Counted from the stretch's first letter, positions 15,371-23,028 are shown. The stretch: DNA of 33,113 nt from CAYVSP01 sp964453655 (GCA_964453655.1 CAYVSP010000007.1:1-33113); one strand, 5' to 3'. Program-made: numbers and translations. Notes: generated from the letters alone by a model not told the origin.

Positions 15371-15488
15371 TGGGAAGAGAAGCCGGAGCGACAGATTCAT
15401 TCTACGCGCCGAGCGATGAGAAACCCAAGCCGGAGGTCCTATTCACCTGTATAACAGGATGAATGGGCCGCGCATGGGTGTCTCATTT
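15371..15488 (+). repeat. Structured dispersed element, copy 1
   Basis: The element has a 13-nt box TGGGAAGAGAAGC (15371-15383), a variable hairpin region and a 71-nt core (15416-15486) shared with copy 2. The core pairs ATGAGA with TCTCAT at the ends, then ACCCA with TGGGT, GGTCC with GGGCC, ATTC with GAAT and CCTGT with ACAGG around a 3-nt loop. Against copy 2 the core differs at 7 positions, all in the terminal hairpin region. One C-G pair (15444-15461) corresponds to U-A in copy 2. It sits 3 nt after the der stop codon and before pth. The strand is given as plus because one pair is U-G there but would be A-C on the minus strand. Confidence 0.75.
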
Positions 15489-15491
15489 CGG

Positions 15492-16808
15492 TCAATGCTT
15501 CTCAATGAACCAGAACTTTATAGGACTGCCGGTTAGGTCATACGCCTCACGTAGGCTGCGCTCCATGTAGCGCTTATAACTCCAATGTAGCAGCTTTGTA
15601 TGACCGCCAAAAACCTTAAAACTTGGTGGGCTATTCTCGTCTTCCTGCACAATGTAATTTAGCTTAGGATTTTGCCCTTTTAAGCCGGCCGGTGGATGCT
15701 TTGCAGTAACCTTGGTAAGCCATCGGTTCAGCTCAGTCGTTCTGATGCGTTGTTGCCGCCGAGTGTTTATCTCAAGAGCTAAATCAAATAGCTTAGCAAC
15801 ATTTTGTCCCGTAACCGAGCTGGTAAATATAAGCGGTGCCCAAGGTACAAATTCAAATTCGCGCTGAATAGTAACAGCTAGTTGGTCGCGGCTAAAAGGT
15901 GTCTTTTCGTCCAAGGCATCCCATTTGCTGACAACCAGGACTAACCCCCTGCCTGCTTCCTTAACCATACCGGCGATTTTCTGATCAAGTTGTACGCCTA
16001 ATTCATTGACATCCATGAGCACTAAGCATATATCGGCTTGCTCAATAGCGCTTAACGCGCGTAGCACGCTGAAACGCTCTACGCCGACCTCTATTTTCCC
16101 GCTTCGTCTAATGCCTGCCGTGTCCATTAGCACTATCTCTTTGCCTTGATAACGAACAACAGCCCGATTAATATCGCGCGTGGTGCCTGCCCTATCAGTC
16201 ACGATAGCTTGCTGTTTCTTTGCCAATGTATTGAACAGATGCGACTTACCAACGTTTGGTCGCCCTAGAATAGCGATGTGCAGCCGGTCAGTCGGCCTAG
16301 TTGCTGCAACTTTTGGAATGTGTTTAATAAGCGTGTTGAGCAAAGCTTCAATGCCACGATTCTGGGTTGTGCTAGTCAGTAAAATCGGCTTGATACCTAG
16401 CCGTTCATAATCTGTCGACACTGCCCCCCGTTGTTTATCGACTTTATTGGCAATCAGAAATACCGGTTTGCGGCTTTTAAGGGCCATCGTGGCTACACGC
16501 CGATCTTCTTCGCTGATACCGACATGCGCCTCAATCATGACCCAAATAATGTCAGCGCTTTCAGCGGCCTGAGAAATCTGCTCTTGAATAGTAAATTCAA
16601 AGTCATCCTCTGGGTCCTTCATGCCAGCTGTATCCACTAGCCAGAATTGCTGAGAGTTATGTTCGGCAATGGCGCTGATTGAATCGCGGGTGGTGCCGGC
16701 TTCCCTAGCCACAATCGCTTCGCGTCGTTTTAAGATTGCATTGAATAGAGATGACTTGCCCACATTGGCACGCCCGACAATCGCAACAATCGGTAATTTT
16801 TTACTCAT
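15492..16808 (-). CDS. der: Ribosome-assembly GTPase Der (EngA)
   Basis: Der has two tandem GTPase domains and helps the large ribosomal subunit mature. The first domain has G1 GRANVGKS (about residues 12-19), DTAG and ANKVD. The second has GRPNVGKS (about 182-189), DTAGIRRSG and SKWD. A KH-like C-terminal domain follows (about 350-438), with the conserved basic and aromatic segment HWSYKRYMERSLREAYDLTGSPI. Length is normal and both P-loops are intact. The ATG at 16808 is chosen over the GTG just before it; no good Shine-Dalgarno is seen. It lies 18 nt after the rluB-type gene, so the two ribosome-related genes are probably co-transcribed. The stop is TGA, followed after 3 nt by the structured element. 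Confidence 0.96.
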   Translation of the reverse strand: MSKKLPIVAIVGRANVGKSSLFNAILKRREAIVAREAGTTRDSISAIAEHNSQQFWLVDTAGMKDPEDDFEFTIQEQISQAAESADIIWVMIEAHVGISEEDRRVATMALKSRKPVFLIANKVDKQRGAVSTDYERLGIKPILLTSTTQNRGIEALLNTLIKHIPKVAATRPTDRLHIAILGRPNVGKSHLFNTLAKKQQAIVTDRAGTTRDINRAVVRYQGKEIVLMDTAGIRRSGKIEVGVERFSVLRALSAIEQADICLVLMDVNELGVQLDQKIAGMVKEAGRGLVLVVSKWDALDEKTPFSRDQLAVTIQREFEFVPWAPLIFTSSVTGQNVAKLFDLALEINTRRQQRIRTTELNRWLTKVTAKHPPAGLKGQNPKLNYIVQEDENSPPSFKVFGGHTKLLHWSYKRYMERSLREAYDLTGSPIKFWFIEKH

Positions 16809-16826
16809 CACAAGGAGTTTAACACC

Positions 16827-17474
16827 TTACAGTTGTTTGTAGTAGCTCAAGGGAAGATTAAATAATTTGTAAGCTCCAAATTGTGTACGGTGAAGCCGAA
16901 TAACTTTATACCCTAAGAAGGCAAAAGTCCGGCGGATTTGGCGATTGCGGCCTTCCTGCATTCGGACTATCCAGTCTATTCCACGGCCCTTTAGCTGCAA
17001 TTGACTGATGCCGTCTTCTAGCTGTACTCCGTGCTCTAGTACCTGCTTATCTGTCTCTATTAGAGGTTTATTAAGTGCGATTTGATAGACCTTTTCCTTA
17101 TGGAACGAAGGATGTGTAAGCGAATGCGCCAGCTTGCCGTCATTAGTTAGCAACAGTAGGCCTGACGAATCTTTATCAAGCCTCCCGACCGGTTTTAAGC
17201 TATGAAATTCTTTTGGCAAAAGGTCATATATTGTTTTGTTGCCCTGGCCTTTTCTACTGCAAATGTACCCTTCAGGTTTATTGAGCATAATGATTGTGTT
17301 TTGTGGGAGGAAAAGCTGAACCTCATTCAGGGTAATACTATCTTGGGATTCATCAACTTCTTGGCCTACTTCGCCGAGATGTTCATTAATTTTGACTTTA
17401 GATTGAGTTATTAGCGTATCAGCCTTGCGACGGCTAAAGCCTGTAGCTAGTGCTACGTATCTATTTAATCTCAT
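16827..17474 (-). CDS. rluB: rRNA pseudouridine synthase, RsuA/RluB/RluE/RluF family
   Basis: Enzymes of this family convert a specific uridine in rRNA to pseudouridine. The N-terminal S4 RNA-binding domain covers about residues 1-50 (MRLNRYVALATGFSRRKAD). The catalytic domain has the family box GRLDKDSSGLLLLTNDG with catalytic Asp100, then SHTHPS-like LTHPSFHKEKVY and the basic segment EGRNRQIRRTFAFLGYKV. At 215 residues it is slightly short compared with RluB and RsuA, so the exact rRNA target cannot be assigned; rluB is a conventional label. It lies 15-20 nt upstream of der in the same direction. The structured repeat (17493-17622) sits just upstream of its ATG. Confidence 0.9.
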   Translation of the reverse strand: MRLNRYVALATGFSRRKADTLITQSKVKINEHLGEVGQEVDESQDSITLNEVQLFLPQNTIIMLNKPEGYICSRKGQGNKTIYDLLPKEFHSLKPVGRLDKDSSGLLLLTNDGKLAHSLTHPSFHKEKVYQIALNKPLIETDKQVLEHGVQLEDGISQLQLKGRGIDWIVRMQEGRNRQIRRTFAFLGYKVIRLHRTQFGAYKLFNLPLSYYKQL

Positions 17475-17492
17475 GGTTAAATTTTATCATTT

Positions 17493-17622
17493 TGGGAAGA
17501 GAAGCGAGGCTTGGTTTGCTTAGCAAACTCGGTTTTGCCGATCGAGCTATGAGAAACCCAAGCCGGAGGTCCCATTTACCTGTGTTACAGGCCAAATGGG
17601 CCGCGCATGGGTGTCTCATTTT
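17493..17622 (+). repeat. Structured dispersed element, copy 2
   Basis: It carries the same 13-nt box (17493-17505), a longer variable region with the palindromic hairpin GTTTGC/GCAAAC (around 17514-17528), and the 71-nt core (17549-17619). The core is 64/71 identical to copy 1, and every difference falls in the terminal hairpin. The pairing is kept: the loop is GTT instead of ATA, and a U-A pair replaces a C-G pair. It begins 18 nt upstream of the rluB-type gene's start and ends at the stop codon of the response regulator gene, so it fills the whole gap between two co-directional genes, as copy 1 almost does. Confidence 0.75.
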
Positions 17623-18633
17623 CTACAAGGATACAGCGTTCGGATCACTGGGATCGGAGCCAGGTGTTTGCGGTCCAAATACTTCACCTGGTTTATGAGG
17701 TTCTGGCTCAGGCTCGCTACTAGCAGTTTCTTGCAAAGGGGCTGCTGGTGTTTCAGGATTTGGGCTGGTTTGCTCTGGCGCTGGATTATTTGTTGGGTTA
17801 GCCCCTTCCTTGGCTTCTTCTTTGGCAAGAAGAGCATCCAAATCAGGTTTTTTGGTGGGGTCGTTCAGCGGTTCAATAACTTTTTTATGAGTTGAAGGCG
17901 CGTCTATATCGTCTTGTGTTTTAGGCGAAGTGTTTGAAGATTCAGCAGCTTTTATTTCCTGCGTCGGGTTTGTTTTAGGCGTAGCTGTAGCAGGTGGGTT
18001 GCTAACTTGCGCCGCTGGCTTGTCGTTATTATCGGCAAACTGTTTGATTTCGGCTGCTACCTCAGCCTTTTCTTGTTTAATTGGTTCGCCTTCGTCGGAG
18101 TTAGCGATTGGTGTTAAGGGTGTCGGTGCATCCTTAACCGGAATGTCAGTGGTTGTTGCCGCAACGTCGGGAGGTTCGACCGGATTGGCTATAGGTGTAG
18201 CTGGAGTAGCCGCTGGATCAGGGGCGGGAGCAATAGTTGCCGTGGTTGAGCCCACAGTTGGTTTCTCGCCGGCTAATACTTCTTTAGCGGCTTTGGCGAC
18301 GTCCTCAAGCGTAACCTGTGATTTTACTAGATATCGATCAGCACCAAGTTTGTCAGCACGGGCTTTATCTTCGGCTTGTGAAAGCGCAGTCATCACGATT
18401 ACCTTGGTATCTTTGGTTTCGGGCGTGCTTCTAAGGATATCAAGCATATCGAAGCCACTGATTTTTGGCATCATGATATCGGCAATGATGAGATCAGGCT
18501 TTTCTTTGACGGCCATAGCTAAAGCTTCTTCACCGTCTTTGGCGGCGACGATTTCATAACCTTCAGCTAGTAGTCTTGCTTGATATATTTCACGGAGGTT
18601 GTTGTCGTCCTCCACCAGCATTATTTTTGCCAT
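17623..18633 (-). CDS. Response regulator: receiver domain with a long disordered Pro/Ala/Thr/Glu tail
   Basis: Residues 1-120 form a CheY-type receiver domain with the acidic pair E8-D9-D10, the phospho-acceptor Asp52 in LIIADIMMP, the Thr in VIVMTAL and the Lys in YLVKSQ. The remaining 215 or so residues contain no domain. They are low complexity, rich in Pro, Ala, Thr, Asn, Glu and Lys with many P-A-x-P type stretches, and are probably disordered. There is no DNA-binding or enzymatic output domain, so signalling must act through protein contact or through the tail. The gene lies 70 nt after the histidine kinase gene on the same strand, its obvious partner. A G+C-rich antisense frame over the tail is only a by-product of this composition. 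Confidence 0.9.
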   Translation of the reverse strand: MAKIMLVEDDNNLREIYQARLLAEGYEIVAAKDGEEALAMAVKEKPDLIIADIMMPKISGFDMLDILRSTPETKDTKVIVMTALSQAEDKARADKLGADRYLVKSQVTLEDVAKAAKEVLAGEKPTVGSTTATIAPAPDPAATPATPIANPVEPPDVAATTTDIPVKDAPTPLTPIANSDEGEPIKQEKAEVAAEIKQFADNNDKPAAQVSNPPATATPKTNPTQEIKAAESSNTSPKTQDDIDAPSTHKKVIEPLNDPTKKPDLDALLAKEEAKEGANPTNNPAPEQTSPNPETPAAPLQETASSEPEPEPHKPGEVFGPQTPGSDPSDPNAVSL

Positions 18634-18703
18634 CTTTGATATTCCCTGTTACTTCTTCATAGTGCTTACGTTATTTCAATTGTACCATGATGGCTTCAAC
18701 ATA

Positions 18704-20458
18704 TTAACTGGTCAGTGAGGCAGCTGGCGGCGGGGGTGCTACCTCAGCGTCTTTTGCTTGTGCTTCCATAGCCTGCTGAGTGTTCAACCTAGGCAAGTTT
18801 ATATAGAATGTACTGCCATGCCCCACTTCGCTCTCAACCCAGAGATGACCATGGTATAGTTCAACAATCTTCTGGCAAATAAACAGTCCCAATCCGCTTC
18901 CACCGATTGTTCTGGTAGCGGAACTATCGACGCGGTAAAACTTTTGAAATAAATGTGGAATGTCGTCGGCCGGAATGCCAGCCCCGGTGTCGCGGATATA
19001 AAGCTGAACAATGTCTTCATTGCCGGTCAGACCAAGCGAGATTTTGCCGCTGTCGGTGTATTTAACGGCGTTATCGAATATGTTAGAAATAACTTCTCGA
19101 ATACGATCCGGATCAACGTAAACATAGTACAGAGGTTGCACTACTTTATTCATACTGCCCTTACTGGCGTCAATAAGTGTCGGTTCTTTGGTGCCAAGCA
19201 CAAATTCCATACCTAGGTTTTTCTTAGTGGCCGCAAAACGCAGGTCGTTAGTTAGCTGCTCTAAATAACTTCCAAGCTCAACAACTTGTGGATGGTTTGC
19301 CAACCGTCCATCCTCGGCCTTTGCGCTAGTAAGCAGGTCTTGGAACAACTTACCCAAGTGTTGTGTCGATAAATGGGCCTTTTCCAGGAATTCACGGGCT
19401 TTAGTGTCAATCTTGCTAACATTATCATTCATCGCCAGAGCCAAGTATCCTTCGATGGCCGCAACCGGCGTGCGCATTTCATGGCTCGCTGTGCTGATAA
19501 AGTCGGCTCGCCGTCGTTCTTCGGCGCGCGCGGCGCTAACATCTCGAAAAACAGCTACCAATCCCATGATGTCGTTATTTTTTTGAGAAAGTACTGGTGA
19601 CACCAATAAAGAAATTGTTCGGTGTTGTCCTTGACGACCAACGAGCTGCAATACTGCTCCAGTGTGTTCAAGTTTTTTGAGTACTTGCTGAAAGGGATTC
19701 TCTAATAAGGGTAGTTCCTGCCCATCTTCCTTGAGTAATTTGACCACCAGTTGCACATCGACTCCGACAGCCTCATCGCCCGACCATTCGGTCATTTTGG
19801 CTGCGGCTGAATTGAGGAGGCTTATCTTGTGCTGAGTGTCGGTTACAATTATGCCGTCACCGATGGACTCAAGCAATGTCTCGGATTGGCGTTGTTTGGT
19901 TTTTAGGGCTCCTGAAAGCTGGGCAACCTTTACGCTTTCCTGATCGATATAGAAACGGCGCCAAAAATAGTAAGATGCAACGCCGACAACAAAATTCATG
20001 CCTAACACCAAGAAACTATAACCATCAAAAGTGACACGGCCGGGTATATTGGTCATGATGAGCACCATATATAACGAGGTAAGTACTACAAAACTCAATA
20101 TCATATAAATTCCGAACATCCCGCCAAAGAAGATCATGATCAGCCAACTTATGTGGTACCACGAATGTAAATGACCTGTACTGTTAATAAAGTTGATACT
20201 TTGCAGCATCATCAACAGATTTAGGCCTAAGCACGCCATTCTCAGCTCGTAACGTTTTTTGACAAAGTTGAAAGCGAAAAGACGGTATAAAAGTAATATG
20301 CAAGCTAAAGAAAGCGTGAGCGTAGTAAAGCCATTGGCTTGCAGGTGTTTGAACTGGGCCGCAGTTAACGCCAATAGACTGACCACAAACACTGATACAC
20401 CGGCGATTGTTAATAGCCAGCTATAGAAGCGATACCATTTTTCGTCTACAGCCTGCAT
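18704..20458 (-). CDS. Membrane sensor histidine kinase (six- or seven-TM sensor, PAS, HisKA, HATPase)
   Basis: The N-terminal 170 residues contain six or seven closely packed membrane helices with almost no extracytoplasmic loops, suggesting that it senses something within the membrane. A coiled linker and a PAS domain (about 188-310, SIGDGIIVTDTQHKISLLN) follow. The HisKA box is FISTASHEMRTPVAAIEGY with phospho-acceptor His326. The HATPase domain shows the N-box FDNAVKYT, G1 DTGAGIP and G2 GGSGLGLFICQ. The C-terminus ends in an Ala/Pro-rich tail. All kinase motifs are intact. The downstream gene encodes its likely response regulator. The ATG at 20458 has an AAAGGTGGG about 12 nt upstream, a rather long spacing. 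Confidence 0.93.
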   Translation of the reverse strand: MQAVDEKWYRFYSWLLTIAGVSVFVVSLLALTAAQFKHLQANGFTTLTLSLACILLLYRLFAFNFVKKRYELRMACLGLNLLMMLQSINFINSTGHLHSWYHISWLIMIFFGGMFGIYMILSFVVLTSLYMVLIMTNIPGRVTFDGYSFLVLGMNFVVGVASYYFWRRFYIDQESVKVAQLSGALKTKQRQSETLLESIGDGIIVTDTQHKISLLNSAAAKMTEWSGDEAVGVDVQLVVKLLKEDGQELPLLENPFQQVLKKLEHTGAVLQLVGRQGQHRTISLLVSPVLSQKNNDIMGLVAVFRDVSAARAEERRRADFISTASHEMRTPVAAIEGYLALAMNDNVSKIDTKAREFLEKAHLSTQHLGKLFQDLLTSAKAEDGRLANHPQVVELGSYLEQLTNDLRFAATKKNLGMEFVLGTKEPTLIDASKGSMNKVVQPLYYVYVDPDRIREVISNIFDNAVKYTDSGKISLGLTGNEDIVQLYIRDTGAGIPADDIPHLFQKFYRVDSSATRTIGGSGLGLFICQKIVELYHGHLWVESEVGHGSTFYINLPRLNTQQAMEAQAKDAEVAPPPPAASLTS

Positions 20459-20561
20459 ATTTTAGTTTTTCCCACCTTTTTCATGTTTTTTGAATGCTTA
20501 TACTTGATAGTATAGCGCTCCTACTCTGTTTTTTCCAGATATATGAAGGCCTTTTATGAGA

Positions 20562-20590
20562 TGGACGTAATCTGTTGAGCGTGCTAGTAT
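20562..20590 (+). promoter_or_regulatory. Promoter of the tRNA-Glu gene
   Basis: A -35 TGGACG (20562-20567) and a -10 TAGTAT (20585-20590) are separated by 17 nt and lie just before the tRNA. The start would be near 20597, ten bases upstream of the mature tRNA end. Confidence 0.55.
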
Positions 20591-20606
20591 GGGCTGGTTT
20601 CAAAAC

Positions 20607-20683
20607 GGCCCCTTCGTCTAGCGGTTTAGGACATCTGGTTCTCATCCAGAAAATCGCGGGTTCGAATCCCGCAGGGGTCACCA
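20607..20683 (+). tRNA. trnE: tRNA-Glu (anticodon CUC), CCA encoded
   Basis: The cloverleaf folds well: acceptor GGCCCCT with AGGGGTC, D-arm GTCTAGCGGTTTAGGAC, anticodon stem TCTGG/CCAGA with loop TTCTCAT (CTC at 34-36), T-arm GCGGG-TTCGAAT-CCCGC, discriminator A and an encoded CCA. The anticodon CUC reads the glutamate codon GAG. It lies on the plus strand between two minus-strand genes. Confidence 0.95.
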
Positions 20684-20684
20684 T

Positions 20685-21971
20685 TTAAGCAACTTTTACA
20701 CTTGGCAATTCCTCCCATCGGCTGGTGTAGCGCGGGCTTCGTAAGCCGCGGCGTGGTTCCCACTTATTGCCCAAATCTTCGGCTGCAAAATATAGATGAT
20801 TTTTACCATAACGTTCGTTAATGCTGTCAAAAACCTGCATACGGCTCATTGACTTCAGGTGCTTTGGAACGTTAACTTCACCCAACAAATCAGTTTGCAG
20901 CGCTTCGGCAGATACGAAGTCGTATAGCATAACTCCCGCCCGGTAATAAGTGGCCCGGGTATCATAGATGGCCCCAAGAGCTTGTACAAGTGCATGGGTA
21001 AGTTGGCCTGTGTCGGAAGTTGGCATGGGAAAACGCACCTCTTTCCCCCACTTTCGGTAGTGCGGTTTATGACGGTTGGTGGCTAGGAACAAACTAGCCC
21101 GCTTAGTAAGTTGGCCGCTTTCACGCAAGCGAAATGCTGCACGTGCTGCAAAGTTGGCAATCGCAGCTTCGATAATGTGTATATTGTTAACGTCTTCGCC
21201 AAAAGTGCGTGTTCTGGCAATGCTTTTGCGCACTCTGCCTTCCAGCTCGAGCGGCAAACAACTTGTACCATTTAGTTCATAAACCAAATGTTCGCCGTGT
21301 ACTCCCATAGTCTGCCGGGCCAAGCCGATTGGCCATGAGGCCAAGTCATAAGCGGTCTGCAGACCCATGGCCTGCAGCTGAGGTGTCAAACGCCAACCAA
21401 TACCCCAGATGTCTTTTAGGGGCAGGCCTTGCAAATGGACAGTGTGTTCCTCGATGTCTATACCAACCATGTTGAGTGAACCACGGTGCACGGGTTCTTT
21501 TTTAGCGTGATCGCTAGCCAACTTAGCTAGCGTTTTGGTCGGTGCAATACCAATAGATACCGGTATACCCGTGTAGCGCAAGATCTGGCTACGAATCAGC
21601 CTTCCCCACTCTGCGTAATCAGCTATAGCTAGCTCGCTTAGATCTAGAAATGATTCATCTACCGAGTACACTTCAATTCTCGGTGTAATTGAGGTAAGCA
21701 GCTGCGTAATACGACGGCTAATATCACCATATAACTCAAAGTTGCCGGAGAACTGTACAACTTTGTACTGCTTAAATATGTCACGCCACTTAAAAGCAGG
21801 CGCCCCCATTGGGATGCCAAGCAACTTAGCTTCATTGCTGCGCGCCACCACACAACCATCGTTACTACTAAGTACGACGACTGGTTTATGCTCCAGATCC
21901 GGCCGAAATAAGCGCTGGCAACTTACAAAGAAATTATTACAATCAATAAGGGCGAAAATGGGGCGTTTCAT
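20685..21971 (-). CDS. umuC: UmuC-type Y-family translesion DNA polymerase (pol V catalytic subunit)
   Basis: Y-family polymerases copy damaged DNA with low fidelity. The palm acidic residues are present: Asp10 in ALIDCNNFFVS, and Asp105-Glu106 in YSVDESFLDL. The fingers/thumb region (GIGWRLTPQLQAMGL) and the little-finger domain with a UmuC-type C-terminus follow; total length 428 is normal. The steric-gate position that is Tyr in E. coli UmuC is Phe15 here. The ATG overlaps the umuD stop by 4 nt (ATGA), so the two subunits are translationally coupled. The polymerase active site looks intact, although the partner UmuD has lost its self-cleavage residues. Confidence 0.95.
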   Translation of the reverse strand: MKRPIFALIDCNNFFVSCQRLFRPDLEHKPVVVLSSNDGCVVARSNEAKLLGIPMGAPAFKWRDIFKQYKVVQFSGNFELYGDISRRITQLLTSITPRIEVYSVDESFLDLSELAIADYAEWGRLIRSQILRYTGIPVSIGIAPTKTLAKLASDHAKKEPVHRGSLNMVGIDIEEHTVHLQGLPLKDIWGIGWRLTPQLQAMGLQTAYDLASWPIGLARQTMGVHGEHLVYELNGTSCLPLELEGRVRKSIARTRTFGEDVNNIHIIEAAIANFAARAAFRLRESGQLTKRASLFLATNRHKPHYRKWGKEVRFPMPTSDTGQLTHALVQALGAIYDTRATYYRAGVMLYDFVSAEALQTDLLGEVNVPKHLKSMSRMQVFDSINERYGKNHLYFAAEDLGNKWEPRRGLRSPRYTSRWEELPSVKVA

Positions 21972-22309
21972 GGCCTTTGAACAAATTGGTGAATAATGCT
22001 AGTTGCCAACCCCCATACAGTGGCATCCGGTGGCATATAAGCAAAGCGGCAAATCATCATAACATCATCCTGCCAGTAAATAACAAGATTAGATGAACGT
22101 GGCTTCATTGCACGATCTACTATTACAATGTCGCCCTCAAAGATGCTGTGTATTTCGCCGTTGTTGCCGGCAATGCGCATAAAGAACGTGCTGACTGGAT
22201 GGCGGATCAGCAGTTGGTTTATATCTAAAGTTTGCAGTCCAATGTCAGTCGCAGGGTTTGGAAACCCGTCGTGAACCGACACGCCTTTAGGATTTTCATA
22301 ATAACTCAT
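21968..22309 (-). CDS. umuD: UmuD homologue lacking the self-cleavage residues
   Basis: UmuD normally cuts itself, with RecA, between Cys24 and Gly25 to give UmuD', the pol V accessory subunit. The 113-residue protein is homologous (GFPNPATD, DINQLLIRHP, EGDIVIVDRA). From memory of the E. coli sequence, catalytic Ser60 aligns with Asn50, Lys97 with Cys87, and the Cys-Gly cleavage site with Asp14-Gly15. The region after residue 90 is also shortened. It is therefore probably made directly as a UmuD'-like subunit without proteolytic activation. A good AGAGGTGA ribosome site precedes the ATG. It is the first gene of the umuDC pair; the leader carries an inverted repeat that covers this ribosome site. 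Confidence 0.88.
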   Translation of the reverse strand: MSYYENPKGVSVHDGFPNPATDIGLQTLDINQLLIRHPVSTFFMRIAGNNGEIHSIFEGDIVIVDRAMKPRSSNLVIYWQDDVMMICRFAYMPPDATVWGLATSIIHQFVQRP

Positions 22310-22424
22310 AACAAATCACCTCTATTTAATGGTTGGTAGTGAGGCCGTCGCCAGGCCGGTTGATAAGGCGACTAAAATTGTAGTTGAGCCATTCGCTGAA
22401 AAAACGAAAGACAAGTGATTTGTT
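22310..22424 (-). promoter_or_regulatory. umuD leader: inverted repeat that can sequester the ribosome-binding site
   Basis: The minus-strand leader contains AACAAATCAC (22424 to 22415) and its exact complement GTGATTTGTT (22319 to 22310). The second arm runs from inside the Shine-Dalgarno to the ATG. The pairing can extend to about 13 bp with flanking U-A and U-G pairs, which hides the AGAGG. The 95-nt loop holds a smaller hairpin, GTCGCC/GGCGAC. This could be a translational on/off switch for umuDC. The rest of the gap up to 22500 holds no gene that I can see and only a weak TATACT as a -10 candidate. Confidence 0.5.
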
Positions 22425-22500
22425 AAGCCTGCATGTAGAAAGGCCCTTAAGCCAGTACACACACGACTACGATTAGTATACAACTAAGCGCAAGCACAAA

Positions 22501-23028
22501 CTAGATTTTTAAATCCTTCAGGAATTCAACCAGCTGTTTAGGTGTAATCTCGGCCTTAATAATGTAGCCGTCAGCTTGGTTTTCAATGACTTTTCGAGTC
22601 TCTTCTTTTTGCTCAAGATTGGTGGTTATAATGACTTTAGCCCGCAAATTTGGCATCTCTGAGCGAAGACGGCTTAATACCTCGACTCCGGTTATGGTCG
22701 GCAGCATTATATCTAATAGGACAATGTCGTATTGGTTGGTTTTAGCGGCCTCTAAGCCCTTTTGGCCGTCAAAAATGACCGTTGTTTCATAACCGGCTTT
22801 GGTGAGAGCACGCGCATAAAGCTCGCTAATAAAGTGCTCATCTTCAATGCACAAAACACGCACCGCTTTACTCTGCTGTCTGGCAGAGCCAGACAGCAGA
22901 GTAAAGCTTTTGGCGCTGGGCGGTGTTGCTGCCTGTGCAGCTCCTTCGCCGTATTTTGTTTGCGGTTCAGTCCGCTGCTCATCAGCGCCTTGCCCATCAT
23001 CCAAATGTGTGTTTTGTGATTTGTTCAT
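22501..23028 (-). CDS. Response regulator with receiver domain only
   Basis: A receiver domain occupies about residues 57-175: acidic pair in CIEDEHF, phospho-acceptor Asp106 in IVLLDIMLP, Thr-Thr in VIITTN and Lys in YIIKAE. The first 55 residues are a polar, Gln/Ala/Gly-rich linker with no domain. There is no output domain, as with the other regulator in this window, but here the low-complexity part is at the N-terminus. Residues 41-55 are encoded by a perfect 19-bp inverted repeat (listed separately), which looks like an insertion into the linker. The start lies 3 nt after the stop of the upstream histidine kinase, its likely partner. Confidence 0.9.
   Translation of the reverse strand: MNKSQNTHLDDGQGADEQRTEPQTKYGEGAAQAATPPSAKSFTLLSGSARQQSKAVRVLCIEDEHFISELYARALTKAGYETTVIFDGQKGLEAAKTNQYDIVLLDIMLPTITGVEVLSRLRSEMPNLRAKVIITTNLEQKEETRKVIENQADGYIIKAEITPKQLVEFLKDLKI
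22865..22907 (-). repeat. Perfect 19-bp inverted repeat inside a coding sequence
   Basis: The arms 22865-22883 and 22889-22907 are exact reverse complements separated by a 5-nt loop. The repeat is in frame and encodes residues 41-55 of the response regulator. In RNA it would be a very stable hairpin in the early part of the message. No U-run follows. Confidence 0.9.

Noticed and set aside
17930..18559. 209-aa plus-strand frame opposite the response regulator
   Set aside because: Its Ala/Gly/Ser/Val-rich low complexity is the mirror of the Pro/Ala/Thr-rich tail and receiver codons on the real strand.
20481..20684. Minus-strand frame of 67 aa beginning MVTPAGFEPAIFWMRTR
   Set aside because: It is the antisense translation of the tRNA-Glu gene, a classic artefact; no ribosome site or independent support.
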